From positions 1 through 64,000 of the forward strand of contig CAMRCY010000004.1 in assembly GCA_947041165.1 (NCBI GenBank): a stretch of 64,000 nucleotides of DNA, read 5' to 3'. Below are positions 1 through 8,461 of this stretch, piece after piece. Origin of the DNA: an uncultured Deferribacteraceae bacterium (GTDB lineage: Bacteria; Chrysiogenota; Deferribacteres; Deferribacterales; Mucispirillaceae). The position numbers were made by a program, and so were the translations under genes. Positions within the stretch are counted from its first letter, which is position 1; each line of letters starts with the position of its first letter. The notes beneath the pieces were generated by a model that made no database searches, was not told where the DNA came from, and saw only the letters and a program-made list of their open reading frames with translations.

Positions 1-116
1 AAGCTTCCAAAGATGCAGATATTATAAGTAGGTATCTGATCGGTGATGATGAAATAAAAAAAGATCTGATAGAGAAACATACGAGTGTAAAAAAAGATAA
101 AGAAGTCGAAAGGTAA
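1..116 (+). CDS. 3' end of an unidentified protein gene (partial)
   Basis: An open frame enters the window and ends at TAA 114-116, encoding about 37 residues. The tail is charged (Asp/Glu/Lys-rich, ending KDKEVER). The start and most of the protein lie outside the window, so no function can be given. It converges on the Sel1-repeat gene on the other strand, with a shared hairpin terminator between them, which supports a true gene end here. Confidence 0.5.
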   Translation, partial: ASKDADIISRYLIGDDEIKKDLIEKHTSVKKDKEVER

Positions 117-156
117 TATTTTCACAAATAGTCAGTACTAACTTTTTCAATAAAAA

Positions 157-189
157 AAGTAGAGGGTAATGAAATATTACTCTCTACTT
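157..189. terminator. bidirectional hairpin terminator
   Basis: AAGTAGAG (157-164) pairs with CTCTACTT (182-189), and the inner GGTAAT/ATTACT extends the stem. The hairpin has A-rich sequence on its left and lies between two convergent gene ends, so it can serve both strands. Confidence 0.6.
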
Positions 190-212
190 AAATCTATGTA
201 ACTCTAATTTAT

Positions 213-800
213 TTATTCGTACTTACTACAATATTTTTTTGGATTAGTTAAACATACTTTGTCGTACAAATCTTTAAAACTATTACAACCTATATCATAA
301 CCACCATCACAAGCTTTTTTATAAAGTGATAATGCTTTATCATAATCTTTAGGAAATATTGTGTCATAGTTATGAAAGTGAGCTAGATTAATACAGCCTA
401 CTAAATCACCACCATTACAAGCTATTTTGAAATAGTTATAAGATTTTTGATAATCAATAAATTCTGATCCATAAACATAGCCAACATCTTTACAAGCAGA
501 GTAGTTTTTCTTACTACAAAGTTCTTTACTGTTTTTTAGTTTAAAGTAAGCGTTCTTAATGGTTTGATAATTATAATTATCATAAGGTTTGCCATTTCTG
601 ATTGCTTCGATATAAAGAGATAAAATCTCCTCTCTTTCTTCATTGGTGATACCTTTTGTTTTAGCTAAATCTAGAGCTAACTTTTGTAATGTTGTCGCTA
701 ATATTTTCTGTTTTGCTTCAATATTTGGATTTGCAAACGTCATGTTCACATTCATAAATACTAATAACAATGTTGAGAAGATTGTAATCAAAAAACTCAT
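213..800 (-). CDS. Sel1-repeat, cysteine-rich exported protein (Hcp-like)
   Basis: The product is about 195 residues with an N-terminal signal peptide (hydrophobic stretch ending near TFANPN). Its C-terminal half has Sel1/TPR-like repeats of the type YFKIACNGGD..GCINLA and YKKACDGGYDIGCNSF, with paired cysteines as in Helicobacter Hcp proteins. Sel1 proteins are usually periplasmic scaffolds or interaction proteins. The start at 800 is chosen because GGGAG lies just upstream; an ATG at 812 is also possible. It sits downstream of traG on the same strand and may be the last gene of the transfer operon or a separate cargo gene. The exact role is unknown. Confidence 0.7.
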   Translation of the reverse strand: MSFLITIFSTLLLVFMNVNMTFANPNIEAKQKILATTLQKLALDLAKTKGITNEEREEILSLYIEAIRNGKPYDNYNYQTIKNAYFKLKNSKELCSKKNYSACKDVGYVYGSEFIDYQKSYNYFKIACNGGDLVGCINLAHFHNYDTIFPKDYDKALSLYKKACDGGYDIGCNSFKDLYDKVCLTNPKKYCSKYE

Positions 801-865
801 AAACACTCCCATGTTAATTTCATTTACTATAACATATTATCTGATAATTTAAAGTGAAATAAAGT

Positions 866-3550
866 TTAATTATCGAATACGCTATCTTTTATAATTCCAC
901 CTACTCCTTTTACACTATTCATTGTTTCGCCTATTCTATCTTTAACTCCATCCATAAACAGAGTACCAGTATTTGCTCCTACCATGCTTTCGCCTCTATC
1001 TTGCATATCTTTGATTTGACCAAAAAGAATCTCTTCTCTTTGTCCATTAGTTAAACCTTGAGTGTTTGCAAGTAAAGAGGCACTTTGTTGCAACATACCT
1101 GTAGTCTCATCAATAGTTTTATTATTACCTGCCGATAGAGAAGTGCTAACATTTGCATTCATTACAAATCCTGTCTCTGTGAGAGGGATATGTCCTCCAG
1201 CAGAGGCTGTGCCACCAGCACCAGCATTGAAATTACTAGCTTGAGTAACACTTTCATTTAATATTAATGAACGACTTATTTGCATAAGTGCAGTATTACC
1301 ACTATCCGTAACATTTGTCACTTCACCATTAGCACCTTTACTACCAAATACAACACCTGCTAATTGACCATAGTTTCCTTCTTTTACAGCTTCTATAGCT
1401 GCATTACCTGCATTAAAGCTATCTCCCATAGATGAGTTGTTTCCAATATTTATATTTTTTCCTTGAGAGTAATTTGTTTCAACCCAGCTACCATTCTGCA
1501 ATGCATGATCTTGTCTTATAGCTTGTCCAGCACCGTTTGAATAACTATCACTCATAGTTGATCCATTATAGGATTGTGTATGAGCTATGCCATTCTCTTC
1601 AGAAGTTTTAGAGCCTGTTATCATGCCATTAGCAAATGTTGTAAAGTTCGTATATGCAGTTCCATCTTTTTCACCCTGTAGCGTAGTTGAGTGAACATTA
1701 CCTTGATTATCTAGTGCTTGCGTCATGTGGATACCATCATCACTGCTTAACTTCATATTCTGTAACTCTCCATCAGCATAACCGTAAGCTAGAGTTTGAC
1801 CTGATTTAAAAGTGTCTACTCCAAATTTAGAGTTTAAACCTGATGCTGTTTCTGCATCAAGAACATTACCACTTCTTTGAAATCCACCAAACTGTTCAGT
1901 TGTTAAACCTAATGCACTTGCTTGTGATGCTGTTGCTGTTGTTGCTCCATAGTTAGAGAGAGTGTTAGTCGTATTTGCAAGAACATTCGCACCAACTACT
2001 GCTTGATCACTTCCCATAGCATTCTTCATAGCATTAGCATTACCAATTGAAGTCTCTGAATTTTGGTAAGCTCTAGAAGCAATACCACTTCCTTGATTAG
2101 CTACAGTGAACTCATTTGCTCGCATACGTAATCCTAACTCTTCGCCTGCTTGTTCTTTTAATCTCATATCACCTGATGTACCTAAACTATCAGCTCTTGA
2201 TCCTGCAGCTTGTTGAGCTGTTGATCCTAATTGACTACCGAACTGAGACATAGCGTAACTATTGATACCAGTGATAGCAGATGATATCGCAGTTGCAAGC
2301 CCTAACATTAACCATCTACTAGATCCATACAAACTTACAGCATCGGCTGCTTTTGATGAAACATCAAACATCTGATGAACGCCTAACTCGTTACCAGGAC
2401 GTCGCATCACTGCGAACATATTCATCACTTCATTCTGATACTGCATATCCATAAAAGCATCTAGACTACCCCACAAAATCATCATCATAAATAAACCTAA
2501 ATAAAATGTGATAGCTTTAACTGGATTGAAAAATAGAAATAAAACCAACAACGGAAATATACCGATCATCAAACCAAATACAACGCTCTTTAATCTTGGA
2601 AGTTGTGATTCTGCTAAAATACCTTGAGACATATTTTTCTTATTAACATCAGCTAAAGCCGACTCGATCATACCCTCGTTCGACATTATTATATACGATA
2701 CGATATAACTTCTAAGATATTTATTAACATCACTATTTGGAGCTATACCACCCTTAACGATATGATTTAAATTCTGTGAGCATGAATCGTTTTTTATACC
2801 AGTACTCATTTCGCATTCATCTGTAATAACTTTCGTTATCGCAGCTATACTTAATTCTTTACTGATTTCATCATACGCCTCTGCACACGGATATGCTCTA
2901 CCTTGTGCATCATCAGCAGTATAAACAATTGTACTTCTTGAACGTGTTTCAGATTTGATACTCGTCCAAATATCTGGACTGTTATGTATAATGTCAGGCG
3001 ACTCAAAACCTAAACTAAGATCAGGTATTACACATTTATTATAGTAGCTACTAATCGATTTTTTAACGTGTATATTATCATTCAAATAATTTGTAGCCAT
3101 TGTGTTTGTATTTGCAAGCAGTTGAAATCCATCTCCTTTACCTATAGCATCGTAAGGTATAAGAGGAGTCATAACTGTTTCAATCATCTCAACAATTGTT
3201 CGCTCAATCTTATTTTCTAGCGTACCGATGAACGCCATAACTTCAGGTACACCACCGATTGACTTAACTTCATTAAGCGTTAAATCGTGAATAGTAACTT
3301 CAACCTTTTTACCAGTAATAAGCAACATCACAGCCCAAGTGCCAGCTACATACATAATCCACATTTTGATATCAGCTTTACCCATACCTGTTTTAATCGT
3401 TGTAAAAATTGCTGTAAAAAATATCGCAGCAGCTGAAAATATAGCAAGCAATCCCATATAATCACTATCCTTTGAAAAGAGGTGAGCAACCATTGAAAAC
3501 GCTCTATAAATATAATCTAACTCGCTATTAACTTCTATAATATAATCCAT
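866..3550 (-). CDS. traG: TraG-like mating-pair stabilization protein
   Basis: An 894-residue protein with an N-terminal membrane region: segments around residues 35-55 and 68-80, then two strong ones around 330-370. A long hydrophilic, Gly/Ser/Asn/Gln-rich C-terminal part of about 450 residues follows. This is the layout of F-type TraG, whose membrane part assembles pili and whose periplasmic part stabilizes mating pairs and takes part in entry exclusion. Gene order traN-traF-traH-traG in front of it agrees with F plasmids. The C-terminal half contains many short repeats (TASQASALG, GSTMSDSYSNG style) and is probably the fast-evolving, specificity-determining part. The spacing to traH is 32 bases, consistent with one transcript. 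Confidence 0.85.
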   Translation of the reverse strand: MDYIIEVNSELDYIYRAFSMVAHLFSKDSDYMGLLAIFSAAAIFFTAIFTTIKTGMGKADIKMWIMYVAGTWAVMLLITGKKVEVTIHDLTLNEVKSIGGVPEVMAFIGTLENKIERTIVEMIETVMTPLIPYDAIGKGDGFQLLANTNTMATNYLNDNIHVKKSISSYYNKCVIPDLSLGFESPDIIHNSPDIWTSIKSETRSRSTIVYTADDAQGRAYPCAEAYDEISKELSIAAITKVITDECEMSTGIKNDSCSQNLNHIVKGGIAPNSDVNKYLRSYIVSYIIMSNEGMIESALADVNKKNMSQGILAESQLPRLKSVVFGLMIGIFPLLVLFLFFNPVKAITFYLGLFMMMILWGSLDAFMDMQYQNEVMNMFAVMRRPGNELGVHQMFDVSSKAADAVSLYGSSRWLMLGLATAISSAITGINSYAMSQFGSQLGSTAQQAAGSRADSLGTSGDMRLKEQAGEELGLRMRANEFTVANQGSGIASRAYQNSETSIGNANAMKNAMGSDQAVVGANVLANTTNTLSNYGATTATASQASALGLTTEQFGGFQRSGNVLDAETASGLNSKFGVDTFKSGQTLAYGYADGELQNMKLSSDDGIHMTQALDNQGNVHSTTLQGEKDGTAYTNFTTFANGMITGSKTSEENGIAHTQSYNGSTMSDSYSNGAGQAIRQDHALQNGSWVETNYSQGKNINIGNNSSMGDSFNAGNAAIEAVKEGNYGQLAGVVFGSKGANGEVTNVTDSGNTALMQISRSLILNESVTQASNFNAGAGGTASAGGHIPLTETGFVMNANVSTSLSAGNNKTIDETTGMLQQSASLLANTQGLTNGQREEILFGQIKDMQDRGESMVGANTGTLFMDGVKDRIGETMNSVKGVGGIIKDSVFDN

Positions 3551-3582
3551 AGGTGTACACCTCTCTCCATACTAAATAATGA

Positions 3583-4941
3583 TTACTTTCTACCTTCAAA
3601 ACTGTTCTTAGATCGATTACTAATTACATTCTTTTTCATCTGATCGATAATCTCAAATTGAGTTTTTAACTCGTAAAGGCTTTGAGTATATCCTTCTCTG
3701 AACTCTACAAGTTTTGCATTTATACGTTTTCTATATTCGCCTAAAGCACCTTTTATTTGGATAAGATAATCGCCCTCAGCAGTCGCTGCATCTTCAATAG
3801 CAATAATCATCTTATTAGTAATATGGCTCAAGTTAAGCACTGAGTAGTAAGCAAACCCTGCAGCTGATGCGATTGAAAGATATCCTAATTCGCCTTCTGC
3901 AAATGCTGAATCGATTGATATATCTTCTAAGTATGATAAAACTGGCAATGTGTTTAAATCTACAAACTTAGCTACATCCTCATTAATTAATTCTTTACGT
4001 TTCGTTTTATCAGTAAGAGAAGTATGCAGTGCACTGATACTACTTTTTGATCTATTTAATATTGATTGCTTCTCTTTTTCACAAGTTGTTGCTCTAGATT
4101 TCTGTAACGGAGTTGCCTCTTCAACATAATTTTTAAAAGACATAGAGTATGCACAACCTGAGATCTGTTCTACTTGAGAATCCTCAGTTCCATCGTAAGC
4201 GATATCACCAACTAAAGCTCTTACGGCATTTGCTTGTGACTCATCCATAAATTTCCATTCAACTATTGTTTCTAAAATTAAACCTTTCTTAGTTGCTAAA
4301 TGTTTTAATTTCGCATCCATATCTTTTTTAGAATCTAATGCATCTTTCTTAGCTTTACCTGGATCTTCATTTGTATGTGTGAGTGCTTTCGTAAAATCTT
4401 TCTCAATACCAGTTACTAGTTTATTTGTGTTGCTGGCTAGTCGATCAAACTCTCCAGTTAATGATCCAGCACCTTCGCCCATAGCCATTGATATAACTCC
4501 TTTAGTTGCAGCACATTCATCAAGTTGTAATTGATTAAGCTGATCAGTGATCGCTTGAGCTGCATCGATTGTATCTGCAAATTGAGTTGATAGAGCTTTA
4601 AGTCCTAACTGAAAAATAACGTAAGGTGCGTTCTTTAACATACCAGTTGCTTTCTCAATTAAGTAACTAGGATTTAGAAATGATACTCCTCCAAAAAAGA
4701 CATCAATCCCTCCACAACCTGCGTTGATACTTGGAAGTGAAACATTCATCAACGGATCAGATGTATGTTCAACTCTCGCACTAAAACCACCTGCAGAGTA
4801 GTACGATCGTTTCTGATTTTTTGCTGCGTTTGGCGATGTTGCAACTGCACTACCGTAAAAATCATTTAACCAACTAGCGTTAGCCTCCAGTGCGTTTAAC
4901 TGAAAGATTAGGAGTAATAGCGTTATTGAAATCTTTCTCAT
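3583..4941 (-). CDS. traH: TraH-like conjugative pilus assembly protein
   Basis: A 452-residue protein with a signal peptide (about the first 22 residues, ending ALEANA) and the TraH family signature near the N terminus: ARVEHTSDPLMNVSLPSINAGCGGIDVFFGG. The rest is largely helical with coiled-coil tendency around residues 170-230. TraH is a periplasmic/outer-membrane-associated protein required with TraF, TraW, TraU and TrbC for F-pilus extension. The start at 4941 follows AAGGAGA and lies inside the 3' end of the preceding traF gene, so the two are translationally linked. A second, divergent TraH lies at 32.1-33.7 kb. Confidence 0.9.
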   Translation of the reverse strand: MRKISITLLLLIFQLNALEANASWLNDFYGSAVATSPNAAKNQKRSYYSAGGFSARVEHTSDPLMNVSLPSINAGCGGIDVFFGGVSFLNPSYLIEKATGMLKNAPYVIFQLGLKALSTQFADTIDAAQAITDQLNQLQLDECAATKGVISMAMGEGAGSLTGEFDRLASNTNKLVTGIEKDFTKALTHTNEDPGKAKKDALDSKKDMDAKLKHLATKKGLILETIVEWKFMDESQANAVRALVGDIAYDGTEDSQVEQISGCAYSMSFKNYVEEATPLQKSRATTCEKEKQSILNRSKSSISALHTSLTDKTKRKELINEDVAKFVDLNTLPVLSYLEDISIDSAFAEGELGYLSIASAAGFAYYSVLNLSHITNKMIIAIEDAATAEGDYLIQIKGALGEYRKRINAKLVEFREGYTQSLYELKTQFEIIDQMKKNVISNRSKNSFEGRK

Positions 4942-6127
4942 TTGTATCTCCTTTAATATATTTAATTGTTCTGTAAACTCTATCTTCTATCTCATCCATA
5001 GTGTGTAAACCTACTGTGAGTGGTAACCATTTTTCACTTGCTCGATCAACTAGTACCATCGTTGGAACAGTCTCAACTTTAAATTTTATTAACGCATCAG
5101 GCGACTCATCAGCGTTAATATAAATCACGTCCCAACCGTTTTTATTTTCATAATATTCTATGATAGGAGTTTGCCTAACACAGTACGGACAATCGTTTCT
5201 ATAAAAATATAATAAACCGAATTTATCTTTATTCTCTCTTAGATATTCAGTCTTGATATCTGATGTTGCAACTTGATAACTAGCTCTACCGTAACCTGAC
5301 ATCGGATACCACGATTCATTACTATCTTGAGGATTTAGTTGAGACCATAAAGCACCTACATTTGCGAACTCCATAGATCTATTAAGTGCAACTGAACGTA
5401 GCCTTGCATAATCTTCAAACGTTTCTAAACTTCTATAACTCATTGCATAGCTTTCAACTTTCTCTAATATCTGTGAGAACTCTTTAGGGTGCATAGTGTC
5501 AATTCTCTCCCACGGCACAACAGGTTTTACAAGCTGAAACTCTTTACTTATATTATCAGTTTGATTATCGATATCTTCATCAACAGCTATAACTTCATAT
5601 TTATACCAGCCTCTATTTTTATCTTCATAGAAACCGTTACTATCATTTGCATGAGCAGATTTTGTGAACGATATCGGATGTACTAAACGCTTGATATCTT
5701 TTTTATGGAGTAGACCCCAATACCTGCTATCGTATGAATTATTACTGCCTAATACAAAATATTTATGAGTTGGTATTAGACCGTTATAATTAAATAATAC
5801 AGATGTTTTATCAGTGATAATAAGTTCTTTATCGCTGATTAATTTATCGTTGCAGTAGACTTTATTCATATCTATTTTTAGATATTCATTCTCTCTACAT
5901 ACAACTTGTTTGATTACTAATTTATCATCATCAAACATTTCATTTGCTGGTAAATTGAACATAATATAATCGCCGTTAATAATCGGTTGATGATTAATTG
6001 CTTGATGATAGTAAAATCTAAACGGCACAGATTTAGTGATGTTCACTCCAAAAAAAGAAGAGGTAACTGATACGATAAAATACATCGATATACCAACTAC
6101 AGAGATCATGAAAAAGTTTTTAATCAT
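4880..6127 (-). CDS. traF: signal peptidase S26 (TrhF/TraF-peptidase) fused to TraF thioredoxin-like assembly protein
   Basis: A 415-residue two-part protein. Residues about 1-165 match the plasmid S26 signal peptidase type: a membrane anchor (7-27), candidate nucleophile Ser33 in NITKSVP, GDYIMF at 52-57, candidate general base near Lys73, and the late box SNNSYDSRYWG. Residues about 195-400 match F-type TraF, with a thioredoxin-like fold and an intact CPYC redox motif near 313-316. In related plasmids these are usually separate genes (trhF-like peptidase and traF). The fusion links pilin or substrate processing to disulfide chemistry in the periplasm. Start ATG 6127 overlaps the traN stop by four bases. 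The second traF in the window lacks the peptidase part. Confidence 0.85.
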   Translation of the reverse strand: MIKNFFMISVVGISMYFIVSVTSSFFGVNITKSVPFRFYYHQAINHQPIINGDYIMFNLPANEMFDDDKLVIKQVVCRENEYLKIDMNKVYCNDKLISDKELIITDKTSVLFNYNGLIPTHKYFVLGSNNSYDSRYWGLLHKKDIKRLVHPISFTKSAHANDSNGFYEDKNRGWYKYEVIAVDEDIDNQTDNISKEFQLVKPVVPWERIDTMHPKEFSQILEKVESYAMSYRSLETFEDYARLRSVALNRSMEFANVGALWSQLNPQDSNESWYPMSGYGRASYQVATSDIKTEYLRENKDKFGLLYFYRNDCPYCVRQTPIIEYYENKNGWDVIYINADESPDALIKFKVETVPTMVLVDRASEKWLPLTVGLHTMDEIEDRVYRTIKYIKGDTNEKDFNNAITPNLSVKRTGG

Positions 6128-8427
6128 TTCATACCTCCGATCTGATTTTGAATATCCTCTTCGATATTCGGTATCTTTTCAGTTACCGTACCGTTAAATT
6201 GATCCATCATTTTATCAGTAAATTCATCGCCGAACTTTTCAGCGTACTCTCTCATCTTAGGATGATCACTTATACCCATAGCACCTAGTTTCTGTAACTC
6301 ATCAACACTGAAACCACTGCAATCAGGATACTCTGGTATACCCCATGTTCTACCTAATAGATCTTTTCCAGCTTCTGTGAACGCTCTTTGAAAATCATCT
6401 TCAAAACAACAGAATGTTCGTTTCTCTTGAGTACATGCATCTGCAAAATGTTCGGCACAATATAGTTCTCCAACTTCGACACATTTATCGCCGTGTCTAT
6501 TAGCCATTAATCCTTTCTCTTCAGCTGTGCATGCACTCATCTGATATTTGCGATCGAAGGTATCTTCTCTCTGCTGTTCAATACTTAAAACATCACAACA
6601 TTGTGCAAAACCTGTAGTCAATATTGATACCTCTCTGCATCTACTTTCTTTTCCACCAAATACAGATATCACTCCTAAGCAAGAACCGTTATCATCTAAC
6701 CCACCGTTATTATCAGGATCAGTTAATCCACTTTCAGTATCGTTATCGATGATATTATTTTCATCACTTGCATCGTAACAGTTGTAAGGCGAACAGTAAT
6801 AATTGTTATTAGTTGCTTGTACACAAGGTTGACCATTCGTAGAACAAGTATATTTATAATCATTTTTTTCAAGCCTATAACTAACTCTTAAAATTGTAGG
6901 TATTGCATGATTGACATAGCGACTACTATAAAGGTATTCTTTTCCTTGATTAAATAAACTTTCAGTATATGGAATGAAATTATATTTGAAGAATTCTGCA
7001 CAGTTATAATTTTCTAGATCAACAACACTTTTGATTTTATCGCTCTGTAGAACAAAAAAATTATACTTAATATCTGTTTCAGTCATGCAACTGTTGTATC
7101 TTTCTCTTGCCATTATTGCATTAAGATATTTAGTGCCAAGTTGTCTTTTAAGCTCTTCTTCAGTACAAGGACGTGTATAGTTTTCTTCATAATTCATACC
7201 ATCTGCTATAATGCCAGAATGATCGTAACATTGTGTGTCATTAAAGGATTCCCATATTTTTTCAAGTGGTATGAGTTGATGTTTTGCAGGATGTTTAATA
7301 ACTAACTGATATTTAACATCACCAATAATTGTTCCTCCATCATCAAGAGTAGGCTTTGGTTTTACAAGATAAGCGTAATCATTTGGAGTATATTTATTTT
7401 GCGTTTGATTACCTCCAGAAAGAAACCACTCTGTATAAGTATCTCTTACTGTTACGATACCCTCACCAGTATTTTGAACATAGACACCATTAGTATCATT
7501 ATGTGAATAGCGATGACCTGGTTGTGATGTATGCCTTAATAATAGATGATGATCTTTAACCACATCTTCATAATAAATACCAACAGTTTCTTTAGTACAT
7601 GAATTCTGATCTATTGAACATAGAAATTTATTAGATGTGTTCATCTCTATACCGTTACTTGTATGAGTGAAATTATTACCGTAACTACATTGTCCTTTAA
7701 TTAACACATCATTTGTATCTGAATAACCTTTGACACATCTCATACAATCATCACTACCATCAGGACATAGAAGATCTGAAGTGTTCGATTCAACTTCAAT
7801 CTCATCTCCTGCAACACAATCCATAACACCGTTGAATGAAACTATCGACGGTAAAATCTTTTCTGTACCATCTAAATTATATCCAATATCAAACCATAAA
7901 CCTTTATCATCCATAATTAGAAAATGTTCACCGTACACTGGAGATACACCGATTGACTCATTCATAAATTTATTATCAGGTTCAGTTTTATCAAAATTAC
8001 TGTAACCTAATTTTGTACTATCGCCCCAAGTGAAACGACTCTTATTGATACGATCATACTGCGTACTCATATCTTTATCTGATGCACCGATCCATGCATG
8101 AGCTACACCTTTTTTCTGCAATATAGATTTGATAATATTATTATGTTTCTCATCTACAATTTTTAAATTATTATCACTCTCAAACTCAATAGCATTTTTA
8201 GTGATAGCATAGGTGTTACCTTTATACAAAAAGAATGAATCATATTTTGTAGCATCACAACTGCCAGCGTTATTAGGATTTATATCAAGCGTTGAACATT
8301 TAATATCACAGTTACTACTGCAAATATCAAGATCAGTAAAAACAGATTTATCTACTGCACAACTATACATATCTGCGTACGAAATCGTACTTATTAATAA
8401 TATCAAAAACGTTATAATTATTTTCAT
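6124..8427 (-). CDS. traN: TraN-like outer-membrane mating-pair adhesin with C-type-lectin-like domain
   Basis: A 767-residue, Cys-rich protein with a signal peptide (to about residue 18). The C-terminal ~180 residues are typical TraN: a CC..C cysteine pattern, TFCCFEDDFQRAF, WGIPEYPDCSGFSVDEL. Around residues 65-182 a C-type-lectin-like module can be read: hydrophobic strand and FESDN..L near the start, AWIGASD at 111-117, FTW..S..LGYSNF....EPDN around 132-152, and GLWFDIG near the end. TraN binds recipient surface structures and sets recipient range, so a lectin-like insert would be a plausible receptor-binding domain. Start ATG 8427 has GAGG five bases upstream; a GTG at 8433 is in frame but sits on the ribosome site. 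Confidence 0.85.
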   Translation of the reverse strand: MKIIITFLILLISTISYADMYSCAVDKSVFTDLDICSSNCDIKCSTLDINPNNAGSCDATKYDSFFLYKGNTYAITKNAIEFESDNNLKIVDEKHNNIIKSILQKKGVAHAWIGASDKDMSTQYDRINKSRFTWGDSTKLGYSNFDKTEPDNKFMNESIGVSPVYGEHFLIMDDKGLWFDIGYNLDGTEKILPSIVSFNGVMDCVAGDEIEVESNTSDLLCPDGSDDCMRCVKGYSDTNDVLIKGQCSYGNNFTHTSNGIEMNTSNKFLCSIDQNSCTKETVGIYYEDVVKDHHLLLRHTSQPGHRYSHNDTNGVYVQNTGEGIVTVRDTYTEWFLSGGNQTQNKYTPNDYAYLVKPKPTLDDGGTIIGDVKYQLVIKHPAKHQLIPLEKIWESFNDTQCYDHSGIIADGMNYEENYTRPCTEEELKRQLGTKYLNAIMARERYNSCMTETDIKYNFFVLQSDKIKSVVDLENYNCAEFFKYNFIPYTESLFNQGKEYLYSSRYVNHAIPTILRVSYRLEKNDYKYTCSTNGQPCVQATNNNYYCSPYNCYDASDENNIIDNDTESGLTDPDNNGGLDDNGSCLGVISVFGGKESRCREVSILTTGFAQCCDVLSIEQQREDTFDRKYQMSACTAEEKGLMANRHGDKCVEVGELYCAEHFADACTQEKRTFCCFEDDFQRAFTEAGKDLLGRTWGIPEYPDCSGFSVDELQKLGAMGISDHPKMREYAEKFGDEFTDKMMDQFNGTVTEKIPNIEEDIQNQIGGMK

Positions 8428-8461
8428 ATACACCTCAAAAAGTTAGTTCTAACTTTTACAA

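Noticed and set aside
1062-1244. Plus-strand ORF within traG, and many similar short ORFs opposite tra, dms and DUF262 genes
   Set aside because: Shadow frames on the complementary strand of clear genes.
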